DNA from: Neovahlkampfia damariscottae
Taxonomy: Eukaryota; Heterolobosea; Selenaionea; Neovahlkampfiida; Neovahlkampfiidae
Assembly: GCA_016618085.1 (NCBI GenBank)
Contig: JABLTG010000063.1
Span: 1 to 64,000 of the forward strand
Length of the DNA: 64,000 nt
Direction of reading: 5' to 3'
Shown: positions 54,612 through 64,000 of the stretch, piece by piece
Layout of the letters: each line of letters begins with the position of its first letter
How positions within the stretch are numbered: the first letter of the stretch is position 1
The notes under the pieces: model-generated
What the model saw: only the letters and a program-made list of their open reading frames with translations
Database searches by the model: none
Told to the model about the DNA's origin: nothing
Program-made: the position numbers and the translations under genes

Positions 54612-57581
54612 ATGAAAAGTTTATTAGGAAAACTTAAAAAGGGTAAAAATACAACAAAAGTTCGTGATGAGTCATATCAAAAATCTTTGAGAGATGCTTA
54701 TGAACAAAATATGGCTGTTGTTGAAGAATCAGAAAAAAAAGTACAAGAAGCGAAAAAGAAAGAGAACTCCTATTCAATTGAAGATCCTGAAGATGATGTT
54801 ATACAACATGGTGATAATGAATATTCTGATGAAAATTCTGAAGAAGACCGCTATGGTGATGTTGATAGCACAACTCAATTAAAAAAAAAGAAAAAAGTTA
54901 TTCAAGTTGAAGATGATTCTGATGATGATGAAGATGAAGTTGGTTTTGCTTCAGGAAGTTCAAAAAAAGAACATAAAAAAAAAAAAAAAAAACAACATAA
55001 AATTGGTGTTTCAGAAGAAACTGTAAAAACAGTTGTTGATAAATTTGATCATGTTATTGTAAAACCACCAAAAGAAAAAGGAAAGAAAGCTAGAGATGCG
55101 CCAATCACTAAATTAAATAATTTGAAAGACGAATTGAAGGATATCATTGAAGCTTTAAATGAAAAAGAAGTTACAGAAGTTCCTGATTATGAAACTATTT
55201 TCGCTGACGCTGGTGTAACACAAGGTATTGAAGTTTGGCGCATTGAAAAACTTGAACCTGTTCCTATTGACTCGGATGAATTCGGAAAATTTAATACAGG
55301 TGATTGTTATTTAGTTCTGTATGCTCATGATTCACAAGACTTAGATTCAAGACCAAAATCACTTTATTTATGGTTTGGTAAAAATGCTTCTGCTCTTAAA
55401 AGATGTATATGTTGTAACTTGGGTGATTACTTCAAAACTCAAATGGACAATGTAACTACATTTGTTGAAAACCAAGATGTTGAATCTCAAAATTTTATAA
55501 ACCATTTTGACAACAAAGTTAAATATATTGAATTTGGAACTGATGATAATATACTTAAAAAGAAAAAGCAAGTTGGAAAACAAACAAAACTTATTAGAAT
55601 TGTTTGTCTTGAAAAAGAGATTGAAATCAAATTTGGAGAAAAAGTTAGAAAACATTTAGATAGAAAACTTGTTGGAAAAAGAGTTCCTTTAGGTACAGAT
55701 TTATTAAAATCAGAAGATGTATTGATTCTTTTGACACCTGATGAAATGTTCATTTGGAATGGAAACAAAGCAAGTAGTGCTCAAAAAGTTAAAGCAGAAG
55801 ATTTATTAGTTGGAATTAAACATGAAGAAAAAAGAGGAAATCAAGAAATTCATTTCATTCAACAATCAAAAGAACCAGAAAAATTTTTAAAACAATTAAA
55901 AAAATTAACAAAAGAACAAGTTGAATATTATGAAAAGGATTCAGATGATGCAATTTTATACTCTGTTAAATTTGATGATAGTACTCAAGAAGTTAATTTT
56001 GATATTGAAACTACAAGACCATTGACAAGAAAAGTGTTAGATCCTCAAGCATCTTGGGTTATGTCAACTAAATATGAAACATATTCTTATTATGGTTATA
56101 ATTCACTTGAAATTGAAAGAAAATATGCTGATGCTTTTGCAGTCAAATTATCTGAAGTTACAGGTGCTCCATTTTATAGAATTTGGGAAAAGTTTGAAAC
56201 TGTTCTTTTTAGAGAATGTTTTGATACAGATTTTTATCCAATGGAAACACCTTATAGTTATGCTTTACGTAAACATAGATATTTATCAAAAGTCATGAAA
56301 GAAAAGAAGAAAAAGAATGTTGAAATCTTTTTTGAAAATTTCAAACCAAATTATGAAGAATCTTTATTAGACCCATGGCAAGAAGAAATTAAAAGTAAAG
56401 AATTTGAAGGAAAAGATTATGATATTAAAGAAGCAACTGAAGAAGCACTTCAAGTTTGGAGAGTAAAATCAGCTAAAAAAGGCATCAAATTAGAAGATGA
56501 TTTAGTTGGACATTTTTGGTCAGAGGATTGTTATTTAGTTTACTATCAAGCTTATTTTGATCCTGAAGAAGAAGAAGAAGATGAAGATGAAGAAGAAGAT
56601 AAAAAAGAATCTGAAGAAGAAGAAGAAGAAGAAGAAGATGATTATGAATCAGATGATGATTCTGAAAGAAAGAAACTTGAAATGATTAGTAAAATGAAAG
56701 GAGTAAAATATGATTCAGCTGATTCAAGTGATGATTATACAGATGATGAAGATGAAGAAGAGGAAGAAGAAAAGAAATTTGAAATTGATGAACGTTTAGT
56801 TAAAGGAAAAAACAAAAATAACAAAATTCATCATTTAGACAGAAAAATCTTATTTTGTTGGGAAGGTATTGAAAGTGATAAAATTATACCACTTCACATG
56901 TTAAAGAATAATTTCATCAAACAAGTTGATGGTTATAATCCAACTGAAAAAGTTGTTCAAAAACAATACAGAGAAGGAAAAGATTTCTTAAGAATTTTCA
57001 AAAATGAAATGGTAATTCATCAAGGATCACATTCAAATTACACACCAGAAAATTATTCAAAAAAATCTCATTTATACAGAATTTACTGTCTTACACAATT
57101 AAATTCAAGAGCCGTTGAAGTTGATTGTAAAAAACAAATGTTAAATTCAAATGATATCTTTATTCTTGTTGCTCCAAATTCAACTTATTTTTGGTCAGGT
57201 GCGCAATCAACTGATGGAAAGAAACAAGTTGCAATCAAATTTGTGAAAATACTCAATCCAGAAGGAAATGAATTTAGTGCAATCACAGAAGGTTTTGAAC
57301 CAGAAGAATTTTGGGAAGATTTTGATGATGAAAGTGGAAACTATGAAACTAAGAAATTAAAATATTCACAAGGTAATTGTTATGAATGTACTATTATGAA
57401 TGATGGTAATTATCGTATAATGAATATTGGTTTAATTGGTCAACAATATTTATCAGATGATCTATTTCAATCTCATTATACAATGATTTTTGAATTCCCA
57501 GAAGTTGTTTATATTTGGTATCCAAAAGAAAATATTTCAAAAAGAGAAATGAAGAATGCCATGTTGGCTGCTGAATCACTC

Positions 57582-57623
<42 letters not shown>

Positions 57624-58100
57624 TCAGAAGAAGAAAAGAAAGAAAAAGCGACAAAAAAAAAGAATATTCCAGTTCCAATTCTTGAAATTTTCAAAGGAAA
57701 AGAACCAAGACAATTTCGTCAAACATTTCCTGAATGGAGTAAAAAAATTGAACATGTTGATAAATTTGATAAAATAAATGAAAGAAAAGAAAAGAAATTT
57801 AAATCTGCAGTCAAAGCATCATTACCATTCTTAAAAGTTATCAGAAAAAGATATCGTAATTTATTGACAGATGATGAAAATATCAATGTTCATAATATGG
57901 TTACTTTATATAATACAGCAAAAAAAAAAAGAGATTGGAATTCTTTTAAAGATGCTATTTTTGAATTGGCAACTGATAATTTTGATTTTACTGAAGAATT
58001 TGCAGCTGAATTTTATAAATTTGTAATTCTATCAAAAGATAATAAACAACAACAATTAGAAGATGCAGAAGATGAAGAAGAAGATAAAATTGAAGATTAA
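54612..58100 (+). CDS. Villin/gelsolin-superfamily actin-binding protein
   Basis: A single exon of 1,162 aa. Residues 1-190 are charged and helical with poly-Lys and acidic blocks. Gelsolin-type repeats start near 205 with IEVWRIEKLEPVPIDSDEFG and FNTGDCYLVLYAH, then LYLWFGKNAS; a second has VLILLTPDEMFIWNGNKASS; another pair follows with LQVWRVKSAKKGIKLEDDLV, FWSEDCYLVYYQAY and IFILVAPNSTYFWSGAQSTD; and a last with FPEVVYIWYPKENISKREM. Acidic inserts of up to 40 residues interrupt the repeats, including 12 consecutive Asp codons near 57580-57620. The C-terminal segment (about 1060-1140) has a villin-headpiece-like position but no clear headpiece motif. Such proteins cap, sever or bundle actin under calcium control. 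Confidence 0.85.
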
Positions 58101-58107
58101 ACCTTTT

Positions 58108-59362
58108 TTATTTAAAAAATGGATGTGACATTGCTTCCTTAGCTGTTATTCTTTCATTTGGATCAATTTTCAAACATTTTTCACATAAATCGAAAAATTT
58201 TTCTTTTTCTTTGTCAAATGAGGTCACTTGTAGTATTTCTCTCAAGGATTTTAACTTATTTACAGCTTGTATTGATTTTGAATCTGTTGCAATTGTTGGC
58301 CAATTGAACTTTCCTTCTTCAGTAAAATATTTAGTTGTTGGGCTTTTATTTGTTAGCGTAGTTGGTAATTTTTCAAGTGTTTTTTCAATCATTGCTAAAT
58401 GTTCTCTATTTTCATGGGTTTGATATAATGCTTCACCTGTATATAATTCAACTAAAATACATCCAATAGACCAAACATCTGTTTTTATTTAAAGAGGAGT
58501 TTAAATGACTTACCTGCTGGAAATGTCCATCCAATTTCTAACAAAACTTCAGGAGCTCTATAATGTCTTGTTGATATAATCGTTGTATGATGATCATCAT
58601 CATAAGTTGCAGAACCAAAATCTATAACTCGAATGGATGTTGATTTTGGAACTCTGTAGTCATCCTAAAAAAAAAATTAAAAAAAATTTTTAAAAATAAA
58701 CTGAATAAATAAAATATTTTGATGATTTTAACAATATATTTTCAGGTTTTAAATCTGTATGAATTAAATTCATGCTATGTATGACTAATAAAGAAAAGTG
58801 TGTTAAATTTTTTTTTTTTTTACATGAAATACACTTCATAATTTGAAAACCAATGTCTTTTATATCATTCAACATAAATCCTTTGTATTTATTTTTTTTT
58901 ATGAAATCATAAAGTGAAAGTCCATACTTTGGAAAAACTAAGCACATATGCTCTTTAAACATGAAAAAATTTATCATTTCAACACATCTACTTTCATGTC
59001 TCGGATCTTTTTTATGTATATCTCTGAGGATATCAATTTCTATTTCAGCTGCGTCTGTGTATTTGTCAACTGCTCTGACAATTTTTAAAGCCACAGGTTC
59101 TCTATGAACTCTATCCCATGCTTCAACAACTCTTGCAAATGTACCTTCTCCTACGAAACTTAAAATTTCATCTAAAAATATTTGTTATTTGTAAATTTGT
59201 AGAACATCTGTTGTTAATCATTTCTCCAATATTAAAGAGATAATGTCCATCTTTGTTATCACAATTTTCTTTTCTTTTTTTATATTGATAACTTGGACTA
59301 TAAGAGTCTCTTTTCCTCTTATAACTTGAATAATAGTTATTATTCTGCTCTACTGTTTTCAT
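58108..59362 (-). CDS. CLK/LAMMER dual-specificity kinase
   Basis: Several exons. The basic N-terminus has Ser/Tyr/Arg ([20 protein letters not shown]), as in SR-protein kinases. Kinase motifs: [16 protein letters not shown] (Gly-loop), VALKIVRA (Lys), [13 protein letters not shown] (the HTD form typical of CLKs), [19 protein letters not shown] followed by [15 protein letters not shown], and [10 protein letters not shown], the LAMMER-type signature. It should be active. CLK kinases phosphorylate SR splicing factors in the nucleus, which fits an intron-rich genome. The start is the ATG at 59362; TGATTGG lies at 59388-59394. Its stop is 7 bp from the villin stop on the opposite strand. Confidence 0.92.
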
Positions 59363-59499
59363 CTTCAATAAAAACAGTTAGTGGATTTGATTGGTTGGTT
59401 TTTTAAAAAAAGGAAAATAAATAATTCAGAAAAAAAATGAGCTATTAGAAAATAATTAGTTTTTTTTCATCCAATCAAAATACTTCACTTCTGGAGTTT
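59363..59499. promoter_or_regulatory. Bidirectional promoter, LAMMER kinase / BTB gene
   Basis: A 137 bp gap with TGATTGG at 59388-59394 and CCAATCA at 59471-59477, arranged as an inverted pair, each about 25 bp from its ATG. Confidence 0.6.
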
Positions 59500-60375
59500 A
59501 TGGACATACTGACTCTCAACGTTGGAGGTGAGATTTACACTACAACACTATCGACTTTAATTTCTAAAATACATGGACAAGAAACACTTTTTTCAGTCAT
59601 GTTCAAAGAAAAATACGATAAAATGGTTTCAAAAGATTTAACCGGTAATACATTCATTGATAGAGATGGAAAACATTTTGGAATAATTTTAAATTATTTA
59701 AGAAATCATGGTGATGAAGAAAAAACAGCTTTTCCATTTCAAAATTCATTCATTATTGATCAATTGATTTCCGAAGCTGAATATTTTCAGTTGTATCATT
59801 TAAAGGACTATTTAATGACCAGAGGTATTATTTTCAACAAAGGAATGAAAGCAAAAATGTTAAATAGTAAAGGATTTTTGGTAACAACGAAACCACAAAT
59901 CAAACAAATGGATTATTTATCTGAAGAATCAGCAAAGAAATTATACTTTTGGGAATTAGATATTTCAACAAATTCATCAATTCCAGAAGGTTTATTGATT
60001 GGTGTATATCCACAATACAAAGATTTATCTCAAGTTAATTGGAGTTCATCCAATTATTTGAAATCTTTGAATGATTGTTTTGTTTATAAAACAAGTACAA
60101 ATACAAAGAGTTGTGGTGTTTATGTAGATACAAAAAGATGTACCGTTAATTTTTATGAAGATAATATATTCAAGGACAGTATTCATGTTTCATTTTTAAA
60201 AAGATTTTATTGTGATGAATTGTTTAATTGTAATTCAGAATGGTTTCAATCTGTCAAATGGGGTTACTTTTGTGTTACTTGGTCATCTCCTGATAATATT
60301 CAATTGGATGTTAATTTGAAAGCGAAACATCCTGATTTACAGAATTTTGAAGGTGAAAACGAAAAACATGAATAA
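59500..60375 (+). CDS. KCTD-type BTB (T1) protein with a SPRY-like C-terminus
   Basis: A single exon of 291 aa. Residues 3-110 are a potassium-channel-tetramerisation-type BTB: LTLNVGGEIYTTTLSTLISK, then FIDRDGKHFGIILNYLRNHG and IDQLISEAEYFQLYHLKDYL. The C-terminal half has a beta-sandwich pattern (LYFWELDISTNSSIPEGLLI; CGVYVDTKRCTVNFYEDNIF) like a SPRY/B30.2 fold, where the strand VDTKRCTVNFYEDN matches the usual D-x-x-x-x-x-V-x-F-x-x-x-N. KCTD proteins are often Cul3 ligase adaptors with the second domain binding substrate. The SPRY call is tentative. Confidence 0.8.
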   Translation: MDILTLNVGGEIYTTTLSTLISKIHGQETLFSVMFKEKYDKMVSKDLTGNTFIDRDGKHFGIILNYLRNHGDEEKTAFPFQNSFIIDQLISEAEYFQLYHLKDYLMTRGIIFNKGMKAKMLNSKGFLVTTKPQIKQMDYLSEESAKKLYFWELDISTNSSIPEGLLIGVYPQYKDLSQVNWSSSNYLKSLNDCFVYKTSTNTKSCGVYVDTKRCTVNFYEDNIFKDSIHVSFLKRFYCDELFNCNSEWFQSVKWGYFCVTWSSPDNIQLDVNLKAKHPDLQNFEGENEKHE

Positions 60376-60452
60376 AAAATAATGTTTTTTCACTATATTT
60401 TTTTTCAAACAAAACGTGATTGTTTATTGACCAATCATTTTTCTTCTTGTTG

Positions 60453-62764
60453 ATGTTAAGTAAAACGGACGTTGTTGATCCAACTTCATTTCAATTTGAA
60501 AAAAAATATCAAAAATTGATTATCCAAGAATGGAGAGTAAGAAAATAATCATTAAAACTGCTCCAAAGACATATTATTTCAACTATAAAACTTGGAATAT
60601 AAAAAAAAATTCACCACAAGAAAACTTAGAGCAATACTTCATTAAAGAGATTGAAAGAATAAATGATTTCTATAAAAAAGTAAAAACAAAATAAAACTGA
60701 AAAAAAGATGGAAAAAAAATACAAAGAAAGACAAAATATTCTATTTGACCAAGTGGATGAGTTAAAACTAAAACATGATTTTTTCAAAAAGAATGATATT
60801 ATATTAGCATTTCAGGAACATATTAGAGCCTTAAATATGATAATTGATTTCAAGAAATTGAATCATGTCATCATGAAACACAGTTATCGTGAATGCTCAA
60901 ATTTGAATAATATAAAATTTGATAGAATCACAGAAAGAAGTTATTTTATTCATTCAAATGTCATAGAGTTTTTGATTAAATCAACAGAACAAAAATTTGT
61001 TGAAGATTTGTTTTATGGAAAACAGGAATTAGGATTGGAAAAAGTAAAAAAAAAAAAAAAAATAACATTAAATTCATAGTTATATAACTTTAGAAATGAT
61101 AAAGACCAAGAAACAGATGTATTTTCATCTGGTTTTCAATTTGGAATTTCTGTTTTTGCAACTTGTTTAATTATCTTTCTTTATTTATATGATTATCCAA
61201 AATTAGAGTAAGCTATGTTTTACAATTGATAATTTATTATGCAGTGATACTTCTATATTTCTATTTAAGCTTACTTTGCTTCCGATAATGATGCTAATTG
61301 CTCAAGCATTCAATGTGTTAATTTGGACCAAAAAGAACATCAACTGGAGATACATTTTTGTATTAAACTCTGATAATATTCTGCAACCTTATCAGTTTAT
61401 TAATGTAAAATGATCATTTAGACTTATTTTTTTAAAATTAGTTCGCCTTGTTGGTTTACAGTACGTTTTTCCTTTCTAATCAATTTCCAAGATGTTTGGG
61501 TCTCATTTTTGATATTTTATATGGCTTTAAATATCTTTGAAACCAGAAATACCTTATTTATACACGGATATACATGGATAGTTCCAACAGTCAGTAAGAA
61601 ATCCAATGAAATTCATTTTTCAAAGTGATTGGTTTATTTTTCCTCTGGTTATTTTTGCCTGCATTTCCAGGTTGGTTTTATTCATCACAAAGATTTTGGT
61701 TTCTTACTGCAATTGGAAGAATGTTAATATCACCAATTTTGAAAGTGGAATTTCGTGATTTTTGGATTGCAGATCAATTAACATCACTAAGTGATTTTTT
61801 TTTTGAAACACAATTTGTATTTTGTATGTTTCCAATTCAACATAGTATTTGTAAGTTAATTATTGAATTAAACCTGTTAAACATTGCAGATGAACAATTT
61901 TGTTCTTCATACATTACTTTAGGATTACCAATTGTTAGTTTAATTCCATTTCATATCAGGTCTGCATTTCATCATTTTATTGATATTTTAGATTTTGGCA
62001 ATGTATCAGAAGATTAGTTGAAACAAGACAATGGTTTCCTCATTTGATCAATTCAATCAAATATTTCTTGTCAATGCTTTCAATAGTGTTGGTATTCGTT
62101 GATCTTCGTGTTATTTCATTTGGAAAACCATATTCATCCTGGAATGCGTTAACTATTGTTTGGATGACAGTACGTTCTTTTTCAAGTCTCTATTCCTTAT
62201 GTTATGACTTTTATGTTGACTGGGGTTTGTTCAGAAATCGTTTGTTATTAAGAGAAGAAAAACTATTTTCTCCAGTTTTTGTAAGTCACTTTTTGTTTTT
62301 GACATTTTTAGTATTATGTTTGTATGTGGATGAATGCTTGTTTGAGATTTGCTTGGATTCCATTCGTCATTGTTCATTATATTCTTCAAACTCGAAGTCT
62401 ATTTTGGATGGATTTGGCAGTTGCTTGTCTTGAAATTTTCAGAAGATTTATGTGGAATAATATTAGAATTGAAAATGAATTTCTCAATAATATTGGTGAA
62501 TATAGACCTGTAAGAGATCTTCCATTGCCATTTGAAATTACTGAATTGACAGAAAAAAAGAAAACATTAAAAAAGGTTCGAAATCAAGTTAGAAACATAT
62601 TTGCAAAATATGAATCAAGTTTAGATGATCCTTCATTGACTGAATTGATTGAAATTTCAAATGATAGAAATACAATTATTGATCAAATGTCTTCTATTAT
62701 GGATCAAATGGATGATACAATTGAAATCAATTTGGATGAAACTCCAGTGAATGAAAAGAAATGA
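60453..62764 (+). CDS. XPR1: XPR1/SYG1-type SPX-EXS phosphate exporter
   Basis: Many exons (about nine). I start at ATG 60453 (MLSKTDVVDPTSFQF), which gives the SPX entry LIIQEWRTYYFNYKTWNIKK after a 32 nt intron, with CCAATCA at 60431-60437. SPX continues KEIERINDFYKKMEKKYKER and the inositol-pyrophosphate-binding helix DFKKLNHVIMKHSYRE. The EXS part has TKKNINWRYIFVLNSDNILQ, VEFRDFWIADQLTSLSDFFF, RLVETRQWFPHLINSIKYFL, SFSSLYSLCYDFYVDWGL and EIFRRFMWNNIRIENE, all classic. The family exports inorganic phosphate and is gated by inositol pyrophosphates at SPX. An acidic/Lys-rich cytosolic tail follows. Confidence 0.92.
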
Positions 62765-62955
62765 AACTTTTATTATAGATCTCAAATGAATTGTTAATCT
62801 CCAAAATGATTTGAAATGTTCATTTCATCTTGAACTGAAGTTTTCTTGTGATCAAATAGACTTTTCTTTTGACATTGCTATAATTGTTTTTCCAAAAAAA
62901 TTATTTTTTGCAGAATTATTTTTCTTCTTTGGGTTTTGTCCAATAAAATAACAGT

Positions 62956-64000
62956 ATGAAAACTCCGTGCAAACACTTTACAAACTTTACACAAAAGCAT
63001 AAAAATCTGTCCAACAAAATAAACGAAAAATTAAAAGAAAATAAAATAACGTGCAAAGTTTGTCACAAAAGTAGCGGTAGAATTGCCTTTTGTCTTCATT
63101 GTGATGAATTTTTTTGTATTGGAGAAAGAGGTCATTTGATTGATCATTTTTCAAAATCACCAAAACATCATATGGCATTTGATACTCAATTTAAACAATT
63201 ATACTGTAATACATGCTCAGACTTTATCATTTTTGAAAATTCTTCAACAAAAAATTTACATGTGCCAAATCAAATCAGTTATGTTGGTAAAAAAAAAAAA
63301 AAAAATTTTTGAACTGTCCATTTCTTTATTAAGGTTTAAGAGGTTTGTATAATCTTGGAAATACTTGTTTTATGAATACTGTGATTCAAACTTTTGTGCA
63401 TAATCCAATTTTTAAAGATTACTTGTTAAATTGTGATTTAAAGGACAATGAAGAATTAAACATTGGTGTTGAATTAAAATATATCATGAAGCAAATGCAT
63501 AATGGTTCAAAAAAGCCATTCAATCCACACAGGTTCTTATATTCAATTTGGAATCATGGTGGTTTTTTTTTCGGTTATTCACAACAAGATGCTCATGTAA
63601 ATTTAATCATTTTTAAAAAATATCAAAGGAATTCTATATGACTATTCTTAATTTTGATGAAATTCAAAACTTTTCTAAAGTAGTTTTTCAAGGTCAAATG
63701 CAAAGTGATATTGTTTGTACAAAGTGTAAATCAGTTTCAACAACTTATGATCCTTTTATTGATATTTCATTGAATATGAAATCACTTTCAAAAGAAGAAA
63801 GTAATTTAGAGGATTGTCTTCAAAAATATACAAAGTCTGAATCTATTGGTGAAACTGTCTATTGTAAATCATGTGAAGGAAAATATGGCTCAACTAAACA
63901 ATTGAGTATTAAATCAATACCGGTTATACTCTGTTTTCACATGAAAGTAATTCAAAAATTAATTCAAATTCATTTCAAAAAATAGAGATTTAGACAAAGA
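62956..64000 (+). CDS. Ubiquitin hydrolase of the USP22/UBP8 type (SAGA DUB), 3' end beyond window
   Basis: Exons seen so far give an N-terminal ZnF-UBP (CKHFTNFTQKHKNL, ITCKVCHKSSGRIAFCLHC, GERGHLIDHFSKSPKHHM, LYCNTCSDFI), then GLRGLYNLGNTCFMNTVIQT with the catalytic Cys, GYSQQDAH followed by EF, the zinc pairs CTKC and CKSC, and IPVILCFHMK splicing to RF at the window end. The ZnF-UBP plus this USP type, with GLRGLxNLGNTCFMN, matches USP22/Ubp8, which removes ubiquitin from histone H2B in SAGA. The His box lies outside. An intron near 63950-63984 follows FHMK. CCAAT at 62940-62944. Confidence 0.88.

Noticed and set aside
57394-57694. Poly-His and poly-Ser frames on the minus strand
   Set aside because: Antisense to the GAT repeat of the villin gene.
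1-64000. CRISPR arrays, operons or Shine-Dalgarno signals
   Set aside because: No spaced direct-repeat arrays exist, and introns plus 5S layout show eukaryotic nuclear DNA.

Overview
This window is nuclear DNA from a compact, AT-rich eukaryotic microbe. The genes carry GT-AG introns, mostly 27-50 nt, often with a CTAAC- or TTAAC-like branch site close to the acceptor. Intergenic gaps are tens of bases, genes alternate in strand, and convergent stop codons can lie 3-20 bp apart. The gene set is typical of a free-living heterotrophic amoeboid protist: a TORC2 Sin1 subunit, RME-8, a villin/gelsolin protein, a kinase-ATPase-GAF-cyclase giant, two P450s, an AprA/PqaA-like secreted protein, a secreted GH31 glycosidase, XPR1 and a SAGA-type deubiquitinase. 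I would guess Heterolobosea or a relative such as Anaeramoeba, but the sequence alone does not prove it. The standard genetic code is used.

Layout. 1-830: a broken unrecognised gene. 0.9-12.4 kb: housekeeping genes in divergent/convergent pairs (NOP16, START protein, Sin1 with an added SAM domain, a Cys/His-repeat protein, a PH protein, phosphatase inhibitor-2, NSUN6, an EF-hand protein, an F-box protein, TTC39). 12.4-16.9 kb: two identical 5S rRNA genes in a duplicated ~320 bp cassette, which bracket a broken zinc-finger/LRR gene and an unrecognised intact gene, followed by an actin pseudogene. 16.9-23.2 kb: an RME-8/DNAJC13 orthologue that has lost its J domain. 23.4-41.6 kb: an ACAT/DGAT1-type acyltransferase, a multi-pass membrane protein, a likely mitochondrial protein, the kinase/AAA/GAF/adenylate cyclase, P450, an OGFr-domain protein, a CS-Sel1 tail-anchored protein, a GH31 enzyme and a pseudokinase with an 11-nt microexon. 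41.8-50.5 kb: a decayed accessory island with gene relics, a second P450, a 3.3 kb DNA transposon (DDE_Tnp_4 transposase plus SF2 helicase, long inverted repeats) and broken or truncated kinase and unknown genes. 50.5-64 kb: dense host genes again (ankyrin-phosphoesterase, AprA/PqaA-like, villin, LAMMER kinase, BTB protein, XPR1, and USP22/UBP8 cut by the window end).

Nearly every gene start is preceded, usually within 7-70 bp, by TGATTGG or its complement CCAATCA. In divergent pairs one gap of 50-180 bp serves both genes. This looks like the main promoter element of the genome. The two strongest biological surprises are the J-domain-less RME-8 and the Sin1-SAM fusion. The transposon with its helicase is the clearest mobile element.
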